Counted from the first letter of the stretch, positions 7,201 to 15,199 are shown. The stretch: 34,591 nt of DNA from Candidatus Kapaibacterium sp. (GCA_025363605.1 JANYDO010000190.1:1-34591); one strand, 5' to 3'. Notes: generated by a model not told the origin, from the letters alone. Program-made: numbers and translations.

Positions 7201-8898
7201 AATGATAACCGATATGCCTTGTCCGGCGCTTGTGGGACTAAAGGACGTAATAGAAGCAGGCGGAACAGTAAAACTAAATTGTCCGGCAGAAATTGCAGTA
7301 TTGGTCGCTGCCACGACTTGCACTAAGCCGCTCGCACCGGAGGCAAGCACCGCCGTCACCTGTGTCGGACTATTGACCGTAAAGGACTGTGCCGCCACGC
7401 CGCCAAAGCGCACCGCGCTGACACCCGTGAAATTCGTACCGGAAATCACGACCGATGTTCCCTGACCACCGCTTGTGGGGCTGAACGATGTGATGGTAGC
7501 TGTGGGAGTAACCACACCTGCCACGCTAATGCACGATGCTGCCTCAGCACGTGTACGCATGAGGGTTACGCATTGCGGATGGAAAACAACATCTATATTG
7601 GACATACCCCCAGGCAATGTGTGGCAATAGCTCATAATTGTTCCGCGGCTGGGTACAATGGCGGAAATGCAGGTCTCGCCAGGCTGGATAGCACATCTGT
7701 CAAGCGGACCGCCGGGCCATGTGCAACTATGCGTATGCGGCGAGCCGAAATTATGTCCTAATTCGTGTGCGACTACCACCGTTGTCCAACCCGGATCAAT
7801 GGGAAACGATGTACGCAGATTCGCTGAAACGCCATAGCCAGCACCACGGCTGCACAGTGCATTCAGATACGCTATGCCGCCACCCAATAAACGTGATGAA
7901 AGAAGATGCGCCAAATCGCGGTTAATACTTCCTTGAGTTGTGTTCCAGATATTCGCCATGGAAGACAAGATAGAACCTGTCGAGGTCAAGCCCGCATACG
8001 GGTCGGGTGTTGTCCAGACCTGAACATGGGAAACAAGAAGTTGAGTATTGATGTCGCGCTCATAAATTTGCGAAACGGCAGCAATCACGGCTCCGGCATA
8101 CTGCGTCGCCTGTGCTTGACTTGAGCCGAGTGCTTGGTATGTGGCATAGTCAATCACAATGGCTATTTCTGCTTCAAGGCGAAATGCCGATTGGAGTTGT
8201 GCACCATTCTTTGAGGATTGCTGACGGCTATCGTTAGCGTGGTCGTGGTCGGTCTCTACATCGGGAGATTCGCAGGAGAAAGTACGCGGTTCTTTAAGAT
8301 TGTCCGACGAGTAGAGTGCATAAACACCATCATTGTCGGAAGCGTCTTGCTGTGCGGTCTCGTCGCCCGTCGGCACGGATTCAATCGTCAGTGTTTTTCC
8401 ACCGAATCGCACCGTCATCAAGACCTTGCCACCGCTCACGCTCATATTGACTTGTGAAGATTTATCGCCATTGACTGTACCCCGATACAGCGCAAAGTCC
8501 TTGTCGAGCGTGATAGATTCTTCACCGCTTGAGGTCTTGGCGGTAAATGTTGCATTGGGTGTGAAAGGATTATAGGGCTGCAAGGAAACATTCAGTGTTT
8601 GCCCCGGTATCGGTAGGGCAAGGGAAAGATTGTCGTGCTTACGTGCAAGGAGCTGCTGGAAAGCATCAGGACGAATGGTAAGCAGCGAATACTTTGAAAA
8701 TGCTTGCTCTGCTCGGCGCGAAGCATTTTGAAGGCGGACAGATGCAGTTTGTGCATTGGCGGGTACGGCTTCAAAAAGCTGAAGCGTTTGGGCACTAAGC
8801 GAAAAGGTAGGGGCTATACTCAGAAAAAAGATGCAAAGCATCAAGCGCACAATAGCAATTTGCGTCCTGAGCGGCAAGGAGTTGGAAGAGAAGTACAT
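4210..8898 (-). CDS. Secreted reprolysin-like zinc metalloprotease with TIG repeats and T9SS sorting tail
   Basis: This 1562-aa protein has an N-terminal signal peptide (hydrophobic MLCIFFLSIAPTF, cleavage likely after SLSAQ). A propeptide-like region runs to ~225, then a metzincin domain (~230-465) with the zinc site HELGHNFGSPH at 378-388 and a Met-turn IMSYCH. Five IPT/TIG immunoglobulin-like repeats follow (~470-900), the later ones joined by Gly-Asn linkers. Next come an ASPM/Hydin-like 'choice-of-anchor' domain (~905-1010) and four copies of a ~105-residue repeat (~1010-1450). The protein ends in a FlgD-like/T9SS type A sorting domain beginning YPNPFTEETTLVW. It is probably exported across the inner membrane by Sec, moved over the outer membrane by T9SS and anchored at the surface, where it may degrade proteins. 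The track start at 8943 is TTG; the ATG at 8898 gives a normal signal peptide. Substrate unknown. Confidence 0.92.
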   Translation of the reverse strand: MYFSSNSLPLRTQIAIVRLMLCIFFLSIAPTFSLSAQTLQLFEAVPANAQTASVRLQNASRRAEQAFSKYSLLTIRPDAFQQLLARKHDNLSLALPIPGQTLNVSLQPYNPFTPNATFTAKTSSGEESITLDKDFALYRGTVNGDKSSQVNMSVSGGKVLMTVRFGGKTLTIESVPTGDETAQQDASDNDGVYALYSSDNLKEPRTFSCESPDVETDHDHANDSRQQSSKNGAQLQSAFRLEAEIAIVIDYATYQALGSSQAQATQYAGAVIAAVSQIYERDINTQLLVSHVQVWTTPDPYAGLTSTGSILSSMANIWNTTQGSINRDLAHLLSSRLLGGGIAYLNALCSRGAGYGVSANLRTSFPIDPGWTTVVVAHELGHNFGSPHTHSCTWPGGPLDRCAIQPGETCISAIVPSRGTIMSYCHTLPGGMSNIDVVFHPQCVTLMRTRAEAASCISVAGVVTPTATITSFSPTSGGQGTSVVISGTNFTGVSAVRFGGVAAQSFTVNSPTQVTAVLASGASGLVQVVAATNTAISAGQFSFTVPPASITSFSPTSAGQGISVIITGIGFTNVTAVRFGNTNAAFYTVNSPTQITAVLGAGASGAVQVFTAQNTATSAQNFTFIAPQPSASISSFSPLSGTRGTTVVITGSNFTNVSAVRFGGVAAQSFTVNSTTRITAIVGAGASGTVQVATLTNTAFSAQGFTYSGNGGNNGSGGQQLAAISSFSPTSGSAGTAVLITGSGFNLASAVRFGGVNAIYFTVLDDTRITAIVGQGGASGTIQVITPTNMATSSQSFTLTGTNGGNGGTNGGNGGNGGNGGQQIAVITSVSPLRGGRGTSVVILGTNFQNATGVRFGGTDAQSFTINSPTQITAITGVGSSGAVEVITPTNTPAFSQMFTFPSGVQPATSSLSFPALRINSSFTMNLSLQNTSTSGFTLRSVSISGADASDFTIVSNSHIVGTTLGGGEIQTIAIRYRPTAARNRSAVIRLVYDGQTEPIEVSLSGAVDTSALLSLNPTSLILPPARVGEASAPVMYEIQGWGLTSSIGLVLSGDIQVALSSTGTWQSRLEIPVPNRQDTAVFRTTVWVRTTPRQDGIIEGRITHWSGNAVAVLPVVGFTQRAFISHEPELPLGTLPFGQSTVASYFLRVTNIEAPLVITTATGVMISTGMNGPWQNSLTLLPIDRIVAATIFVRYEANTLGIFTSRITHSVGGTSSSLLVRANVVQPIVIFRTSQQMVQGIINFGYVPQRLSSTATYWLEAANGATPITLMASNGFTIALADNNSWSDSLTITPQDGRIRQIVYVRFQPRWEGIFSGALTHRMNGTTATLRLLGSSLKPTLTVSASRLDFGTIFSSQTMTNPVRSYQLQADGIASSIQVRIPQGAEASLSQHGPWQQNLTLTPIAAQAHATIFVRTTSAVVGQEYRAEIVHSASENDLSIGARVLLTANLPQNSPNASESPVSASVFSGVSPIQSYPNPFTEETTLVWNQTESGAVRVVVSSASGIIVRTLTLSNVSSGEQRIVWDGRDESGQALASGVYSAQVQMEGQNFGKRIMMILVR
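6190..7500 (-). repeat. DNA encoding five tandem IPT/TIG domains
   Basis: About five units of 80-100 codons recur, each beginning SFSP(T/L)SG..GT and carrying a VRFGG...FTVNSPTQITA core. Some copies are close at the DNA level: the stretch near 6890-6925 and that near 7380-7412 differ at only a few positions. This suggests recent duplication or gene conversion between units. Confidence 0.85.
6437..6498 (-). repeat. 9-nt minisatellite encoding a Gly-Gly-Asn linker
   Basis: The plus strand shows repeated CCGTTACCA/CCATTACCA-like 9-mers, which on the coding strand give (Gly-Gly-Asn/Thr)n between TIG domains 4 and 5. A shorter version lies near 6750-6780 between TIG domains 3 and 4. Copy number is likely to vary by slippage without breaking the frame. 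Confidence 0.8.
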
Positions 8899-9083
8899 GG
8901 CAACACTCGCTAAAAAATGGTAAAAAAAATAGTTTGTATCCAATTTTCATTTCATTTGTTGTTGTTTGATTGGGACAAATTTCGCTGTTTTGCGTGTCGA
9001 AAACGTGAGCCGCTTCGTCAGGACTTTCTATGCCATACGGTAAGTTTTTCCTATGCCTAAAAGTCATAGTCTGCTTGTGTGGC

Positions 9084-9114
9084 TTTGTTTTTCAGCCATA
9101 TTTTCGTAGCTTTG
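9084..9114 (+). promoter_or_regulatory. Bacteroidota-type promoter for nuoD
   Basis: TTTG at 9084-9087 and TAGCTTTG at 9107-9114 are separated by 19 nt, an excellent match to the TTTG-N19-TAnnTTTG consensus of the Bacteroidota primary sigma factor. It ends 69 bp before the nuoD ATG. It lies in the 285-bp divergent region 8899-9183, in which I found no clear promoter for the minus-strand protease. Confidence 0.75.
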
Positions 9115-9183
9115 GCTTGACTAAGCAAAAGCACAATAGCGAAACACAATACTTTCCCTCACTCCACAATTTCACAAAGCGCT

Positions 9184-10479
9184 ATGGACAGAGACATCAT
9201 CCCCCTTACCGCCACATCAACTCTTGAGCGGGTGCGCCACACACGGCAAAACAAAATGATTCAAAAAGTGCTGGACAAAGACACCAGCATTATGATTGAA
9301 GACCCGCTTGACAACGAGATGATACTAAACATGGGACCGCAGCATCCCGCCACGCACGGCGTACTCCGTGTGCTGCTCAAAGTGGACGGGGAAACAGTCG
9401 TCAAGTGCGTACCGGAACTCGGCTATTTGCACCGCGGGTTCGAGAAACTTGTCGAAAACATGACCTACCATGAGTTTATACCCCACACCGACCGCCTCGA
9501 TTATATTTCGCCGATGTCCAATAACGTCGCAGTAACGATGGCGTTTGAGAAATTGGCGGGCGTAGAAGTGCCGGAGCGCGGGCAATGGGTGCGAATGTTG
9601 GTCTGCGAACTGGCGCGTGTCTCCAATCACCTTCTGGCAATGGGCTGTACGGCAATGGACGTGGGGGCGCTTACGGTTTTCATCTGGACATTTGCCGAGC
9701 GTGAAAAATTGTATGACCTTTTCGAGGAAATCTGCGGCGCACGCTTTACGACGAGCTACTCGCGCATCGGCGGCGTTGCCAATGACCCTGACCCGACACT
9801 TCTCAGGAAAATACGGACTTGGCTGAATGAATTCCCGAAGTTGCTCAAGGACAGCGAAGGCTTAGTCATGAAGAACCGCATTTTTATTGACCGTATGGCA
9901 GGTGTGGGCTACGTTCCCCGTGAGAAAGCGATTGCACTTGGCTTGACTGGACCTTGCCTCAGAGCCTCCGGTGTGGCGTATGATTTGCGCCGTGCGAAAC
10001 CTTATATGCAATACAACAACGTAGATTTCGATGTTATCACCGATACCGATGGTGATGCATGGGCACGGTTCAAAGTGCGAGGCGCAGAGGTCTGGGAAAG
10101 TGTGAAAATTCTTCATCAGGTGCTGGACAAACTCGAAACACTCAAAGGACCCGTGATGGCGAATGACCCCAAACACGTTCTTCCCCGAAAAGCCGAGATT
10201 TATACGCGCATGGAAGAGCTTATTAACGACTTCATGCTCGTTAATTACGGCACGATGCCGCCCAAAGGCGAGGTGTACTCTTCGATTGAAAACCCCAAAG
10301 GCGAATTAGGCTTTTATGTAGTCAGCGACGGCTCAGGACACCCGTGGAAATGCAAAATCAAATCGCCTTCCACGACGAACCTCCAAGCACTTCAGTATAT
10401 GTCGGAAGGTGCGATGATTTCGGACGTTGTGGCTATTATCGGTTCGATTGACCCGGTGATGGGCGAAGCCGACAAGTGA
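9184..10479 (+). CDS. nuoD: NADH-quinone oxidoreductase subunit D
   Basis: NuoD is the 49-kDa subunit of respiratory complex I, which helps form the quinone-binding cavity at the junction with the membrane arm. The 431-aa product has the family signatures NMGPQHPATHG (~50-60), GYLHRGFEK, PHTDRLDYISPM, and ends with the typical GSIDPVMGE. The N-terminus is about 40 residues longer than the conserved core, so translation might instead begin at the ATG at 9256 or nearby; 9184 follows the promoter at a sensible distance. No other nuo genes are adjacent, although nuoABCD usually form one operon, so complex I genes are dispersed in this genome. Transcribed from its own promoter at 9084-9114. Confidence 0.96.
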   Translation: MDRDIIPLTATSTLERVRHTRQNKMIQKVLDKDTSIMIEDPLDNEMILNMGPQHPATHGVLRVLLKVDGETVVKCVPELGYLHRGFEKLVENMTYHEFIPHTDRLDYISPMSNNVAVTMAFEKLAGVEVPERGQWVRMLVCELARVSNHLLAMGCTAMDVGALTVFIWTFAEREKLYDLFEEICGARFTTSYSRIGGVANDPDPTLLRKIRTWLNEFPKLLKDSEGLVMKNRIFIDRMAGVGYVPREKAIALGLTGPCLRASGVAYDLRRAKPYMQYNNVDFDVITDTDGDAWARFKVRGAEVWESVKILHQVLDKLETLKGPVMANDPKHVLPRKAEIYTRMEELINDFMLVNYGTMPPKGEVYSSIENPKGELGFYVVSDGSGHPWKCKIKSPSTTNLQALQYMSEGAMISDVVAIIGSIDPVMGEADK

Positions 10480-10495
10480 TTCCCCGCCAATGCAC

Positions 10496-10503
10496 TATCT
10501 TTG
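10496..10503 (+). promoter_or_regulatory. Candidate -7 element TATCTTTG upstream of the dioxygenase
   Basis: TATCTTTG matches TAnnTTTG, 17 bp past the nuoD stop. There is no good TTG at the expected -33 distance. If active, the transcript would begin with the palindromic repeat at 10511-10592. Confidence 0.35.
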
Positions 10504-10510
10504 AAATTTG

Positions 10511-10592
10511 GGACACGGACTGGGCGGATAAAAGCGGATGAGCACGGAATTATATCCGTTCAATTCTGTTTTCATCCGTCCAATTCGTGTCC
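10511..10592. repeat. Large imperfect palindrome built of ATCCG-type units
   Basis: GGACACG near 10511 is mirrored by CGTGTCC at 10586-10592. Between them the right half holds two similar units (ATCCGTTCAATTCTGT and ATCCGTCCAATTCGTGT), and the left half carries related units on the opposite strand (CATCCGCTTTTATCCGCCC). The track extends the downstream ORF across it from a TTG, but it is better read as a non-coding intergenic repeat. Confidence 0.6.
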
Positions 10593-10617
10593 TTTATCAT
10601 TTTTTACCCGTATCATC

Positions 10618-11562
10618 ATGGAAAATCTTATCAACGGCTTGCACCACGTAACGGCGATTGCAAGCACTCCGCAGGCAAATGTTGATTTTTACGCCGGAAT
10701 ATTGGGTTTGCGTCTTCTCAAAAAGACTGTCAATTTCGATGCTCCCGATGTCTATCATTTGTACTACGGCGACGAAGCAGGTTCGCCCGGAAGTATTATG
10801 ACGTTCTTTCCCTTTGGGCAGATTCAGCGCGGGCGCAGAGGTTCGGGGCAAATGTCGTACACGGCGTTTTCTGTGCCGGAAGGTTCGTTTGGTTTCTGGA
10901 TGGAACGTCTGAAAAAATTCAACATCGCCTTTGAACAACCCTCACGCCGTTTCAATGAAGAATTTATTCGTTTTGACGATAATGACGGCTTGGGCATAGA
11001 GCTTGTCGCTACGGCAAATGACACGCGCTCCGCATGGATAAGCGCTTCCATTCCGGCAGAAGTTGCCATTCGTGGGTTTTATACCGCAACGCTAGTGGAG
11101 AGCAGTGGTGACCGCACGATTGACCTTCTGACAAACCAAATGGAGCATCGCTTGTTAGCACAAGAAGGAGACCGATATAGATTTGAAGCGGGCGCCGGTG
11201 GAGCAGGAACGTATGTGGACGTTATCGGTGCGGCACAAGGCGGGCGCGGTTTGCAGGGCGCAGGCAGTATTCATCATTTGGCATTTAGCACTGCCACAAG
11301 CGAGACACAGCTTGCTATCCGTGACATCCTGATTGAAAAAGGCTTGGACGTAACGCCCGTCATTGACCGTCAGTATTTTCACTCTATCTATTACCGCGAG
11401 CCGGGTGGCATCCTTTTTGAAATTGCGACCAATCCTCCGGGATTTGCTGTTGACGAAGATAAAAATTCACTCGGTACGTCATTAAAACTTCCACCGCAGT
11501 ACGAATCCAAGCGGGCGCTGATTGAGCAGCATCTTGAGCCGATTGCGGTTCGCACATTGTAG
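10618..11562 (+). CDS. Ring-cleaving dioxygenase, VOC/glyoxalase superfamily (MhqO-like)
   Basis: The 314-aa protein has two vicinal-oxygen-chelate modules. It starts NGLHHVTAIA (first metal His at 9/10), carries a GSIHHLAF motif in the second half and a metal-ligand Glu in GGILFEIATNPPGF. Length and motifs match the putative ring-cleaving dioxygenases related to the B. subtilis MhqO/MhqA group, which are thought to open hydroquinone-type rings using Fe(II). The real substrate here is unknown. The track start at 10501 is a TTG inside the repeat; the ATG at 10618 begins exactly at the conserved domain. The gene ends 12 bp before the convergent sugar transferase gene, with no visible terminator between them. 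Confidence 0.88.
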   Translation: MENLINGLHHVTAIASTPQANVDFYAGILGLRLLKKTVNFDAPDVYHLYYGDEAGSPGSIMTFFPFGQIQRGRRGSGQMSYTAFSVPEGSFGFWMERLKKFNIAFEQPSRRFNEEFIRFDDNDGLGIELVATANDTRSAWISASIPAEVAIRGFYTATLVESSGDRTIDLLTNQMEHRLLAQEGDRYRFEAGAGGAGTYVDVIGAAQGGRGLQGAGSIHHLAFSTATSETQLAIRDILIEKGLDVTPVIDRQYFHSIYYREPGGILFEIATNPPGFAVDEDKNSLGTSLKLPPQYESKRALIEQHLEPIAVRTL

Positions 11563-11574
11563 TTGAAAGGCGCA

Positions 11575-13026
11575 TTATATCTTACTTTTCCCAAACAGCA
11601 CAACTGGTATGGTCTTGAGCATAATTTTAATATCCAGCCAAATCGTGAAATTTTCAGCATAAAATACGTCCAGAATCATTGCGTCGTGTAGGCTCAGACC
11701 GTCTATTTGTCTGCCCGTCACTTGCCATAATCCCGTTAGTCCCGGCAAGACGAGGAATCGGCGCTTATGCCAGTCCTCGAAGTATTGCATTTCGTAATCT
11801 AAGCAAGGGCGCGGTCCGACGAGGCTCATTTCACCGCGCAGGACGTTCAAGATTTGCGGAAATTCATCAATGCTGTACTTGCGGAGAACGCGGCCAATGG
11901 GTGTGATGCGCGGGTCGTTTTCCGGCTTGCCCATATGTACGCCTTCTTTCAAGCGCTGTTCGGCGGCTTCGCGGTGTTCGGCTTCGTCATTCAGATACAT
12001 CGTGCGAAACTTGAACATTTTGAACGGTTGACCGCCTTTGCCGATACGATAGGAGGTGTAAAAAATGGGGCCTCGCGAGGTGAGCCAAATGGCAAGGGCA
12101 ATCATCACTCCCGGAATAAGCGCAATGAGAAAAAATGTCGTGCCGATAAGCATATCCACAACCCTCTTGGCAACTAAGCCCGGATGAATAGTCATCTGAG
12201 AAGGTAGCTCCAGCGCGCCGGAAACGATACGTCCTTCCATTTCGTTCTGCACGATGCGAAAATGCCGCGAAAAAACCTTGATGGGGAGCTTTGTCTTTTT
12301 ACAATCCTCAATAATTTCCAGCAGTCGCTCACGGCTTACGGTGTTAATTGTGACGTAAATTTCATCAGCACCAATGTCAACGGCGGCGGCTTGCACATCG
12401 CTAATTTTACCGATAATTGGGAAACCCAGCAATGATTTGCCAAGTTTATCTGCGTCGTCATCAAGAAAGTACACGGTTTCTATGCCCAGTTCGGGGTCGT
12501 TGAGCACACGTAGTGCAAAGGTTTCTCCGGCATGACCGGCACCCAAAATGAGCACTTTTTTCGCAACAATTTCATCTCGCAAAAACTTCCTCCGTCGCAC
12601 GAATGATGCAACGATTGCGCGTTCGATGCTCAGAAATACAATACCAAGCAGCTCAAATCCCAACCAAAATCCCCGTGCCGAGGTAGCCAATACGCGGTCT
12701 TGGAAGAAAAAGAGCAGTACCAAAAGCACCATGCCGAGCGTGAAATACGACTTGATGATTTGCGGTATTTGGTCGGTCGCGTTTGCTACGACGCGGTATT
12801 TGTAGAGATTGTTCAGCCGAAAAAAGAGCGGTAGTGCCAGTGCAGCAAGCGTGTAAAAAATAAACGCTTCAGTCTTGTAGAGCGCACCGGCTTTGCGTGA
12901 GAATGCAATAACCGTTTCGGAGGTGCGGAAAGCGAAAATAATCTGCACCGTGAGAAGTGCCGTGAGCACGTCAAGTGCCAAAAGAACTGCTTTGGAAAGG
13001 CTAAATTGTTTCCCTGTTTCGGTCAT
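11575..13026 (-). CDS. Polyprenyl glycosylphosphotransferase (WcaJ/WbaP-type sugar transferase)
   Basis: This 483-aa membrane enzyme starts surface polysaccharide synthesis by moving a sugar-1-phosphate onto undecaprenyl phosphate. It has about four N-terminal membrane helices, then a Rossmann-like CoA-binding-type domain (KVLILGAGHAGE), a fifth hydrophobic segment (~285-310) and the catalytic bacterial sugar-transferase domain. Catalytic-domain signatures are FKMFKFRTM, DEFPQILNVLRGEMSLVGPRP and LPGLTGLWQVTGR. The ATG at 13026 is chosen over the TTG at 13032. It is on the same strand as the SDR and GT4 genes upstream but is separated from them by a terminator. Together they form a small exopolysaccharide-related group. 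The sugar specificity cannot be read from the sequence. Confidence 0.95.
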   Translation of the reverse strand: MTETGKQFSLSKAVLLALDVLTALLTVQIIFAFRTSETVIAFSRKAGALYKTEAFIFYTLAALALPLFFRLNNLYKYRVVANATDQIPQIIKSYFTLGMVLLVLLFFFQDRVLATSARGFWLGFELLGIVFLSIERAIVASFVRRRKFLRDEIVAKKVLILGAGHAGETFALRVLNDPELGIETVYFLDDDADKLGKSLLGFPIIGKISDVQAAAVDIGADEIYVTINTVSRERLLEIIEDCKKTKLPIKVFSRHFRIVQNEMEGRIVSGALELPSQMTIHPGLVAKRVVDMLIGTTFFLIALIPGVMIALAIWLTSRGPIFYTSYRIGKGGQPFKMFKFRTMYLNDEAEHREAAEQRLKEGVHMGKPENDPRITPIGRVLRKYSIDEFPQILNVLRGEMSLVGPRPCLDYEMQYFEDWHKRRFLVLPGLTGLWQVTGRQIDGLSLHDAMILDVFYAENFTIWLDIKIMLKTIPVVLFGKSKI

Positions 13027-13073
13027 GGTCAAGTGCAGTAAAAAGGTAATCGAATTTTAGGGGGACACGAATG

Positions 13074-13130
13074 AAAAAGCCAGATTTTATCAGATGGCAC
13101 AGACTGAGCGCCGCGCTCATCTTGTCTGTG
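13074..13130 (-). terminator. Hairpins and T run after the SDR gene
   Basis: CACAGAC (13098-13104) and GTCTGTG (13124-13130) enclose TGAGCGC/GCGCTCA, giving a long stem. On the minus strand a second small stem (GCCA/TGGC with GAT/ATC) follows and runs straight into TTTTT (13078-13074). It lies between the SDR stop (13163) and the sugar transferase start (13026), so it should separate their transcripts. Confidence 0.55.
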
Positions 13131-13162
13131 TAGCCCTGAAAATATCCAAACTGAATATGCGT

Positions 13163-13840
13163 TTAATGCTTTGCTCCATCGTACAGTGCCTGAATAGCAT
13201 CGGACTCGATAATACGCCGTCCGACAGCACCACGCTTGGCTTCCAGCACCATTGCAGCAGCGACAACGCTTGCATCAATGACGCGATATTTTGCGAGTGG
13301 ACCAATCATGGCAAAGCTCCAAAACTTCGCAACGCCGATGCCAAGCGTCTCGCCCATGCGTTTTTCCGGGCGCTCTCCTGCCAGAAATGACGGACGAAAC
13401 GACACAAACGTCTTGTAGCCAAGCGCTTCGATAGCTTGCTCAATTTCGCCTTTGGTGCGGCTGTAAAAAATCGGGGAACGTGTGTCTGCGCCAATGGCAG
13501 TCACAATCAAATACTGCTCCGCCCCGCGCAAAATCGCCATTTCTGCCACAGCAAGCGGATAGACATAATCCACTTTGCGGAATGCCTCTTGCGAACCCGC
13601 TTTTGCAATCGTCGTGCCGAGTGTACAAAATACGTCTTGCGCCGTGATTTTACCGGCTACTGCGGGCAGATTGGCAAAATCTACAATTTCTTGAGTGAGC
13701 TTGGGATGCGTGATGGGAAGCGGCTTCCGCACAAGTGCCGTCACGTGCGCGTAAGTATCGTCTGCTAACAGTGCTTTGAGCAGTTCTCCGCCCACAAGAC
13801 CGCTTGCGCCCACAAGAAGCGCTGTGCGTTGGTTATTCAT
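13163..13840 (-). CDS. NAD(P)-binding atypical SDR protein (TIP30/HTATIP2-like)
   Basis: The 225-aa protein has an N-terminal Rossmann dinucleotide motif GASGLVGGELL (~12-22) and an FCTLGTTIAKAGSQEAF segment typical of HTATIP2/TIP30-like oxidoreductases. A YSRTKGEIE motif contains the Tyr-x-x-x-Lys pair of SDR enzymes. It lacks a clear substrate-defining domain, so the reaction is unknown. Its ATG overlaps the stop of the upstream GT4 gene by four bases (ATGA), indicating coupled translation, and a terminator follows. This places it in a two-gene operon with the glycosyltransferase. A direct role in sugar metabolism would be an inference from position only. Confidence 0.88.
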   Translation of the reverse strand: MNNQRTALLVGASGLVGGELLKALLADDTYAHVTALVRKPLPITHPKLTQEIVDFANLPAVAGKITAQDVFCTLGTTIAKAGSQEAFRKVDYVYPLAVAEMAILRGAEQYLIVTAIGADTRSPIFYSRTKGEIEQAIEALGYKTFVSFRPSFLAGERPEKRMGETLGIGVAKFWSFAMIGPLAKYRVIDASVVAAAMVLEAKRGAVGRRIIESDAIQALYDGAKH

Positions 13841-15039
13841 CGTTGTTCCTTTGGTGATTTCAGCGTGATAGTTCGTTCATAAAAACGTATAGCCCTCGCG
13901 GCTATTGCCATAACGTCCAGCTCGCGTTTCATAAATTCTCGTGCATTGTGGCTGCGCGTTTCGCGTAAGTGGCGCTCACGGAGTGCTTGCATAAGCGCCT
14001 CGGCAAAATCTTCCGGCGAACCGGACGCGGAGAGCCAGCCAATATCATTCTCTGCAAAATACTTTGGAAAATCGCTCACGGGCGTAAGCGCGACCGGCGC
14101 TCCGGCGTTCAAATAATCTGTCGTTTTGGAATGCCAGCGAGCAGCGTTTGCATCGTTGACTTCCATTGGCAGAATGCAAGCATCGGCGGCGGCGAAATAA
14201 CGATACACTTCTTGCATCGTCGGTACAATGCCGGTGCGGAAAATATTGTACGCTTGGCAAATATCGGCAGCGATTTCGTGCTTGCCCACCCACACCAGTT
14301 TGTATGCGATGTTGCGCTGCTTGAGAATATCCAGTGCTTTGATGAGTAACGTAAAATCTGCTTCGTAAATTGTTCCGGCAAAGCATAGCACATTTTCCTC
14401 TTGCGAAATACCCTGCTCATTCTGAAGCCAAACCCGTGCAGCGCTGTACGAAAGCGGCTCTTGAGTCGTGTCCACGCCGAGATGATGAATTTCGATGCGC
14501 TCTTGGGGATAGCCAAGTTCGCGGAGGCGTGCCGCAAGATACGACGTAATTGTCGTTGCACCATCGGCATATTTGCGGAAGCCTGTTTCAAGCCATCCTT
14601 CAATACTTCCCACCGTCATTGCGAAGCCTTTGCCAAAGCGCGTGCTATCTTTGCCAAACAAATCCCACCACGAGAGGACAAACGGAACTCTAAGGCGACG
14701 CTGCACGTAGAGCGACGGGAAAATAACATTCGGGCGACAATCTACTGCATGAACAACGTCGAAAGGCGCTTCGGCGTGGAGCTTTTTCGCAATTCGGCAT
14801 CGTACAAAGGCATTCCAAAGGTCAACGCCTTGGCGCAACTTTCCCCAGAGCAAATCCGGCGTTTCGATGACGCGCACACCACCCTCTCGCAGGATAGTCT
14901 GCGAGCGCCAGCGTTGGGACTTGGACGTACAAAAAAGCGTTACGCTGTGTCCCAGTTTGACGTAAGCGGCGCATTGCTCAAGCACTTTCCAGTACGGACC
15001 GGTTTCGGCTTGGTTGTGGATAATAAAAGCGATGTTCAT
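13837..15039 (-). CDS. Glycosyltransferase family 4 protein
   Basis: The 400-aa protein begins MNIAFIIHNQAETGPYWKVLEQC, the N-terminal Rossmann half of a GT-B fold. It has the donor-binding half with VLCFAGTIYEADF, the middle IVPTMQEVYRYFAAADACILP segment and the NDANAARWHSKTTDYLNAGAPVAL region, where GT4 enzymes carry their nucleotide-sugar-binding Glu/Lys loop. It is predicted to be cytoplasmic or peripheral, transferring a sugar from a nucleotide donor to a polysaccharide or lipid acceptor. The track start at 15201 includes 54 extra residues with no family similarity; the ATG at 15039 fits the fold. It overlaps the SDR gene by four bases. The 160-bp divergent spacer upstream also holds the start region of rimM. 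Confidence 0.9.
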   Translation of the reverse strand: MNIAFIIHNQAETGPYWKVLEQCAAYVKLGHSVTLFCTSKSQRWRSQTILREGGVRVIETPDLLWGKLRQGVDLWNAFVRCRIAKKLHAEAPFDVVHAVDCRPNVIFPSLYVQRRLRVPFVLSWWDLFGKDSTRFGKGFAMTVGSIEGWLETGFRKYADGATTITSYLAARLRELGYPQERIEIHHLGVDTTQEPLSYSAARVWLQNEQGISQEENVLCFAGTIYEADFTLLIKALDILKQRNIAYKLVWVGKHEIAADICQAYNIFRTGIVPTMQEVYRYFAAADACILPMEVNDANAARWHSKTTDYLNAGAPVALTPVSDFPKYFAENDIGWLSASGSPEDFAEALMQALRERHLRETRSHNAREFMKRELDVMAIAARAIRFYERTITLKSPKEQR

Positions 15040-15199
15040 ACAAAAAGGTTGTTGGTCAAAGCATATAAACGCCCAAAATACGAAGAAGAACAGACGCAGA
15101 AAAAGCGTTTTTTGCGTGCGCGTGGTCTGTGCAAAAGTGGTAAATTGCTGCGCGTCATCATAAGGTGGCACTGCACCATTCAACACATCTTTTTTTCTC

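Noticed and set aside
10501-10617. N-terminal extension of the dioxygenase from a TTG
   Set aside because: The added 39 residues are encoded by the palindromic repeat, and the VOC fold starts at the ATG at 10618.
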